Assembly (NCBI RefSeq): GCF_003234815.2
Contig: NZ_CP126279.1
Span: 2,666,001 to 2,730,000 of the forward strand
Source: Curtobacterium sp. MCBD17_035
GTDB lineage: Bacteria > Actinomycetota > Actinomycetes > Actinomycetales > Microbacteriaceae
DNA length: 64,000 nucleotides
Reading direction: 5' to 3'
The notes below the pieces were generated by a model, which saw only the letters and a program-made list of their open reading frames with translations, made no database searches and had not been told where the DNA came from. The position numbers and the translations under genes are program-made. Below, piece by piece: positions 60,209 to 64,000 of this stretch. Within the stretch, counting starts at the first letter, position 1. Each line of letters opens with the position of its first letter.

Positions 60209-60823
60209 GTGGAATCACACGACCTCGTCGGGGACGACAACTTCGTGATCGCGGGTCGGCGCGCCGAGCGCCTTGCCCAGCACGGAGCCACCGTCGTCGG
60301 CATCTCGCAGCAGGCGGGCGCGGCAGGTCTGTGCAGCCTGTGGCTTCTCGTTACCGTCACGTCCGCGTTCCGTTCGACGACGCTGATCTGGTTTCTTCTC
60401 ACCGTCGCGGGAGCCGGCGTCGCTTTCACCAGCTGGATCCGGGCGCGACAGCTCCACACCCTGCTGCCCTACACGATCGAGGCACCGGAGCGCCCGTTCC
60501 AGGTTCTCGACAAGGCGCAACGTCGAACCGTCGGACGGCAGATTCGCGGGAAAGAAACAGTCACCCCAGTGACTGCGAGGCTCGTTCGCGCCACACACCT
60601 GTCGCAACGGCGCTCGACACGCGCTGCACTGCCGCCACTGATCGGCATGGGTCTGGGTGTCGCTGGCTTCGCGGGGTCGTTGATCCGCACGGTCGGTGGA
60701 TGGGGGTCAGCACTGCTCGTTCTCGAACTCGCTACAGCCGTGGCAGTCACGATCGCGGGTCTCGTGGAGGCAAACAGGCGCAACCGAGTTCTCGCCGCGA
60801 CAGAGCACCTCGAAACGCTTTGA
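60209..60823 (+). CDS. Membrane protein of unknown function
   Basis: A 204-aa protein starting at GTG 60209. It has two pairs of hydrophobic segments (about 37-55 and 58-77; 140-160 and 165-187) separated by a basic soluble loop (about 80-135) rich in Arg and Thr. No motif is recognised. The codon usage is less GC-biased than in the main part of the window and the gene lies in the accessory end, both suggesting recent acquisition. It has no co-directional partner close by. Confidence 0.65.
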   Translation: MESHDLVGDDNFVIAGRRAERLAQHGATVVGISQQAGAAGLCSLWLLVTVTSAFRSTTLIWFLLTVAGAGVAFTSWIRARQLHTLLPYTIEAPERPFQVLDKAQRRTVGRQIRGKETVTPVTARLVRATHLSQRRSTRAALPPLIGMGLGVAGFAGSLIRTVGGWGSALLVLELATAVAVTIAGLVEANRRNRVLAATEHLETL

Positions 60824-60907
60824 AGCGGGAGCCGGTCGCTCGCTCTCGGAGTGCTCCCGATTCCGTCCCCCGCCCGCGACCGCCGTCGGTCTCTGGTGAA
60901 CGATTGG

Positions 60908-61219
60908 CTAATGGGAAGGCTTCCAGACGAGCCACTTCCGAGCGACCTCCTCGGCCAAGTCGACGTCGAAGCGGCGCGCGATCAACAGCACCTGCGCGAG
61001 CACGTCCGCCAGCTCTGATCGGAAGTCGCCCTCGAGCTCGACGTCGGAGCGTCCCTTGTCGCGTGCCTGCCCGGCACGGGCGAGGTACGCCTGCGTCAGC
61101 TCCCCGACCTCTTCGTTGAGCTTCAACACGAACCAGTCATCGGACCGATCGATGCCGTGGCGCTCCGCGTAGAAGGCGGAGACCTGCTCGACCTCGTCAC
61201 TCAACTCGTCGATCTGCAC
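60908..61219 (-). CDS. MazG-like nucleotide pyrophosphohydrolase
   Basis: A 103-aa single-domain protein of the all-alpha NTP pyrophosphatase type. The magnesium-binding pattern is present: KLNEEVGELTQAYL followed, after a basic loop, by FRSELADVLAQVLLIARRFDVD, the E-x-x-E ... E-x-x-D signature of the MazG/dUTPase-like fold. It is much shorter than the MazG at 57-797 and so a different subgroup, perhaps cleaning modified nucleotides. The GTG at 61219 is used; an upstream GACACT with six bases between could be a leaderless promoter. Its substrate is unknown. Confidence 0.82.
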   Translation of the reverse strand: MQIDELSDEVEQVSAFYAERHGIDRSDDWFVLKLNEEVGELTQAYLARAGQARDKGRSDVELEGDFRSELADVLAQVLLIARRFDVDLAEEVARKWLVWKPSH

Positions 61220-61354
61220 GACAGCAGTGTCCCATCGTCGACGAGGAGCCGAAGTGGATGACTGATGCGCCCCCCATCCATGTCCTATAGCCGATCTTGG
61301 CCCGACACCTCGACCGTCCGCCGCCGGCGCAACGCTTGGCGCTACTATCCGGCC

Positions 61355-61876
61355 ATGACCTACCGGCCGCCGCACCTGCCATCGGCGCCGGTAAGTCCGC
61401 TGTACCGGACCGAGACTCGCACGAGCCGCGCTTGGACAGCGCTTCCAGTGCAGGTGGTCCTGACCGGGTTCATCACCTACGTCGTCATCGCGGCGTGCTC
61501 CGTCCTAGGCGGCACGTTCACCGAAGGCCTGCAGATCGTCGGCATCGCCGTGTTCTCGACACCGCTGACGATCGCGGCCTTCGTTCTCGGCCTGCCCCTG
61601 CGTCTTATCCCGCGGGCACGGTCCTGGTGGTTCCGTCGCGCAGAGTGGACCTTCGTGGTGTTCGTCCTCGCGGCACTGGTCCTGTGCCTGTCCTATGTCG
61701 TCGGGAGAGCCGGACCGGTCACTACGACGCCAACGCACAGTGGCCCGCATCGGACGGCTACAACCCGGATGTCCGAGTGTTCGTGTCAGCACTCGGCGTG
61801 CTCGCCTTTGCCTCCATGCACATGCTCCCGCCACGCCGGGCCAGACGCGCCGCGCTCGATGACACGACGCCGGTGA
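61355..61876 (+). CDS. Small membrane protein, probably frameshifted near 61705
   Basis: Starting at ATG 61355, the first 115 or so residues read as a membrane protein with three hydrophobic helices (VQVVLTGFITYVVIAACSVLGG, IVGIAVFSTPLTIAAFVLGL, WTFVVFVLAALVLCLSYVVG). After the GGG at 61703-61705 this frame becomes Thr/Ser/His-rich and non-protein-like, while the -1 frame continues sensibly (HYDANAQW, then a further hydrophobic helix VFVSALGVLAFASMHM) to a stop at 61890. A one-base deletion in a G-run, a sequence error or a -1 slip would explain this. TACTAT (61343-61348) lies six bases before the ATG. Confidence 0.6.
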   Translation: MTYRPPHLPSAPVSPLYRTETRTSRAWTALPVQVVLTGFITYVVIAACSVLGGTFTEGLQIVGIAVFSTPLTIAAFVLGLPLRLIPRARSWWFRRAEWTFVVFVLAALVLCLSYVVGRAGPVTTTPTHSGPHRTATTRMSECSCQHSACSPLPPCTCSRHAGPDAPRSMTRRR

Positions 61877-62031
61877 CGCATCTCGCTTGACGATCCGCAA
61901 TCGAGACGACGAGCGCCGTCAGGCGTTGTCATCGCCGCTTTCGGGCCCCGGGACGGCCGGTAGGGCCCTCACAGCCCTCCCGACGCGACAGTTTCGACAG
62001 CCGATCGGGTGAAGCGCGCCGTTTTGTGTGC

Positions 62032-62517
62032 TCACTCGAAGCCCCCCGAGTGTGTCCTGTGGGAGTCGACCCGCAACAGCTCCTCGGCAGACACGGGTTC
62101 GAACAAGTCCCAAGCCGAACGAAGGCGCTCCGACGTGATCGGCGCGGCCCCGGAAGCGCCTTCCTCGTTGCGCTTCTGCAAGCGGGTCCACAGCGTGTCG
62201 TAGTCGACGTCGAACACGTGAAGGTCGATGAGTGCGCCGCAGGAGCGGGTGTCGGCGAACTTCTGGGCCCGTTCAGCCTTCATCCACAGGCCGTCTTCGA
62301 GAATCACATCGACACCTCGCCGCAGCAGGACGAGGGCGTGTTGGTACAGCGCGGCTTGTAGCCGCTCGTGAAACGCGCTCTCGGAATGCGGGACGCCCAG
62401 CCGGTCCTGCCACTCATCCGTAGCGAGGCGGACGCCTTTGCCTTCAGCTTCGAGGCGACGCGCGAGCGTCGTCTTGCCCGAACCTGGCAGGCCGGAGAAC
62501 AAGGTGAGTGTCGCCAC
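62032..62517 (-). CDS. AAA/zeta-toxin-like P-loop kinase
   Basis: A 161-aa small ATPase/kinase. The Walker A is at residues 9-16 (GLPGSGKT) in TLTLFSGLPGSGKTTLARRL. ATDEWQDRLGV follows, as in chloramphenicol-phosphotransferase-like and zeta-type kinases, then DVILEDGLWMKAERAQ. A conserved Asp-Glu-Trp and the Arg-rich lid region (RLQKRNEEG) are visible. No antitoxin gene is adjacent, so a toxin role is not supported; it may phosphorylate a small molecule. Its start codon abuts a truncated epimerase on the other strand, which suggests that it was inserted there. Confidence 0.82.
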   Translation of the reverse strand: MATLTLFSGLPGSGKTTLARRLEAEGKGVRLATDEWQDRLGVPHSESAFHERLQAALYQHALVLLRRGVDVILEDGLWMKAERAQKFADTRSCGALIDLHVFDVDYDTLWTRLQKRNEEGASGAAPITSERLRSAWDLFEPVSAEELLRVDSHRTHSGGFE

Positions 62518-62519
62518 GC

Positions 62520-63058
62520 GATCCCCGGACCCCGGTCTGATCGTCGGACCAGGCGACCCGAGTGACCGGTTCGGCTACTGGCCGGCCAGGTTGTCCATGG
62601 GACGCGCCGTCCTCACTCCGAACACCACCCACCGCTTCGTCCAGGTCATCGATGTCGGCGACCTCGCTACGTGGATCGGCGGGGAGAAGCACGGCGGCGC
62701 AACCGGCGTGGTGAACGCGGTCGGTGTGAGCCACACCATGGATGCGTTCTTCGGCGACGCTGCACGAGTGACGGGCTTCAGCGGAAGCCTCGTACCGGCC
62801 GACGACGAAGTGCTCCTCGCGCACGACGTCCAGTATTGGTCCGGTCCGCGATCCCTGCCGCTCTGGCTCCCCGCCGAATACACGGGGTTCGCCCATCGTG
62901 ACCGCTCACGCTTCGGTCAACTGGGCGGGACCGTCCGGCCACTCGCCGAAACACTGCAACGAGCCCTGGCCGACGAGCAACGACGCGGCGTGCACCGACC
63001 GCGGTCGGCCGGGCTCACCCAGGAGGAGGAGGACGCGGTCCTCGCGCAGCTGCAGTAA
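62520..63058 (+). pseudogene. C-terminal remnant of an NAD-dependent epimerase/dehydratase
   Basis: The frame from about 62520 to the stop at 63058 encodes roughly the C-terminal 175 residues of an extended short-chain dehydrogenase: PGLIVGPGDPSDRFGYWPAR, FVQVIDVGDLATWI, TGVVNAVG, then DDEVLLAHDVQYWSGPRSLP, LWLPAEYTGF and a helical tail ending EEEDAVLAQL. The N-terminal Rossmann domain and catalytic YxxxK are absent; homology begins at the edge of the divergent kinase gene. The gene is therefore decapitated, most likely by a deletion or by insertion of the kinase segment. An in-frame upstream start exists but reads through kinase antisense. Confidence 0.72.
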
Positions 63059-63070
63059 GCGGGACCGGCG

Positions 63071-63829
63071 TCAGGCGTCACCGGTGAGGGCCGCCGTCCA
63101 CGCGCTCAGGTGCGCGGCGATGTATTCGCTCGCGGCCCACCAATGGGTGCCGTGACCGTTGTCGAACATCGACGACCAGGGTTCCCGGCCGCTCGCGTTC
63201 GCGTCGCGGAGCAGCGCCCACATCGCCGTGGCACGGTGAACCATGGTCGTGGGCAGGGCCGCCCGGATGTCGTCGGTCGCGCCGTACCCGTCGACGAACC
63301 AGCGGAGTCGTTCCGCGGCCGACGAGACGGGCTGCCCTGCCTCCAATCCAGCGAAGGCCTGCGCGGAGTACGCGAGGTCCCAGAGCCGGGTGCTCGGGCC
63401 AGCTCCATCCCAGTCGATGAACACCCACCGGTCGCCGAGGACGAGGTTCCACGGCGCGAGGTCGTTGTGGCAGACGAGGTCGGCGCTCGTCGGCGGCGGA
63501 ATCAGAACATCCCAGGCCGCCGTGTCCGGAGTGAAGCCGACGCTCCCGTCGTGGATGGACCGCACCATCCGTCCGACCCGCACCAGAGCGTCCTCATCGA
63601 GCGGGCCGACGTGCATCGCGAGCTCGCCCGGCACATGCTCAAGCACCTGCCGCCCGCGGTCGTCGCGCCCCCGCCACGCGGGGACGTCGATGCCCTGGGC
63701 GCGGAGATGCGCCATGAACTGCGCGACCGACGGAGTGGAGTCGGACCAGGGCTTCCTGACAGTGTCACCCACACGCACCACCGCTTCGGACGCGTTACCG
63801 CCCGCCAGCGGAATCTCGGCGTCTTCCAT
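63071..63829 (-). CDS. Aminoglycoside phosphotransferase family protein
   Basis: A 252-aa kinase-like protein of the APH/choline kinase fold. The catalytic loop is CHNDLAPWNLVLG (His-x-Asp...Asn, near residue 122) and the metal-binding motif is WVFIDWDGAG, followed by LWDLAYSAQAF. The N-lobe has GGNASEAVVRVGDTVRKP with the probable ATP-binding Lys. The ATG at 63829 is preferred over an upstream start because the kinase fold begins there. Family members phosphorylate antibiotics or small metabolites; resistance cannot be assumed. It lies 12 bases from the epimerase remnant's stop, convergent. Confidence 0.88.
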   Translation of the reverse strand: MEDAEIPLAGGNASEAVVRVGDTVRKPWSDSTPSVAQFMAHLRAQGIDVPAWRGRDDRGRQVLEHVPGELAMHVGPLDEDALVRVGRMVRSIHDGSVGFTPDTAAWDVLIPPPTSADLVCHNDLAPWNLVLGDRWVFIDWDGAGPSTRLWDLAYSAQAFAGLEAGQPVSSAAERLRWFVDGYGATDDIRAALPTTMVHRATAMWALLRDANASGREPWSSMFDNGHGTHWWAASEYIAAHLSAWTAALTGDA

Positions 63830-63933
63830 CCGTGTAATGCTGCCAGCTCGGCACGCCGTCTCGGTGCCAAGCGGCACGAGCATCCGGACGAAAGCGCTTC
63901 AGCGCCAATGCGTCCGGGTAGGGGTGGTGGGGG

Positions 63934-64000
63934 TCAATGCGAAGCGTCGCGCGCATTCTGGGCAAGCGCGTTGAGGACCGCCCGTCCGTTCTCGAGGAGC
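63934..64000 (-). CDS. Possible C-terminal end of a gene running off the window
   Basis: An open minus-strand frame enters at the window edge and stops at the TGA at 63936-63934. The visible residues (LLENGRAVLNALAQNARDASH) look like an amphipathic helix, so it may be the end of a real protein. It is too short to identify. Confidence 0.35.
   Translation of the reverse strand, partial: LLENGRAVLNALAQNARDASH

Noticed and set aside
62032..62517. Toxin-antitoxin role for the zeta-like kinase
   Set aside because: No adjacent small antitoxin gene on the same strand; its neighbours are a broken epimerase and a frameshifted membrane protein.

Overview
The window is high-GC actinobacterial DNA. It is most like a Microbacteriaceae member of the Curtobacterium type: GTG starts are frequent, promoters look leaderless, the housekeeping block glmU-prs / rplY-pth-mfd-mazG is the actinobacterial one, and the catabolic load suits a plant-associated life. 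This assignment is inferred from gene content only. No rRNA, tRNA, CRISPR array or intact insertion sequence was seen.

Layout: (1) 0-8.5 kb: mazG, an ECF sigma factor with a membrane partner, the antiporter gene nhaA, then mfd, pth and rplY. (2) 8.7-12.7 kb: an alpha/beta hydrolase with a divergent MarR regulator, a coiled-coil protein, and a secreted clan GH-A glycosidase. (3) 12.7-20.9 kb: a hexuronate locus. Five leftward genes joined by 4-bp overlaps (isomerase/epimerase, Gfo/Idh/MocA oxidoreductase, isomerase/epimerase, fructuronate reductase, mannonate dehydratase) are divergent from a LacI regulator overlapping uxaC. A symmetric four-half-site operator lies between the two units. (4) 21-26.2 kb: a putative N-heterocycle operon with an NCS1 permease, an NtaA-type flavin monooxygenase and an adenosine-deaminase-like amidohydrolase whose catalytic Glu is Gln, plus a divergent LysR gene. 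(5) 26.3-33.9 kb: gluconokinase and a small monooxygenase, a membrane molybdopterin oxidoreductase, TetR with a doubled palindrome, and three redox enzymes. (6) 33.9-44.1 kb: a PrmC-like methyltransferase, prs, glmU, an alcohol dehydrogenase, a stand-alone MurE-type ligase, an MFS protein, and small membrane and J-domain proteins. (7) 44.2-60 kb: a glycan locus with GH92, a DUF1264 protein, GH29, a CUT1 ABC importer, LacI, GH35, GH2 and a second LacI. (8) 60-64 kb: a more AT-rich accessory end with small membrane proteins, a MazG-like protein, a P-loop kinase beside a truncated epimerase, and an aminoglycoside-phosphotransferase-like gene.

The genes work mainly as regulated catabolic modules. 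Secreted GH92 and GH-A enzymes would attack external glycans. The CUT1 importer would bring in oligosaccharides for the apparently cytoplasmic GH29, GH35 and GH2 enzymes. The hexuronate locus would take glucuronate or galacturonate as far as 2-keto-3-deoxygluconate; the next steps are not in the window. Three LacI genes sit beside recognisable operators. Two families of intergenic inverted repeats recur between genes.
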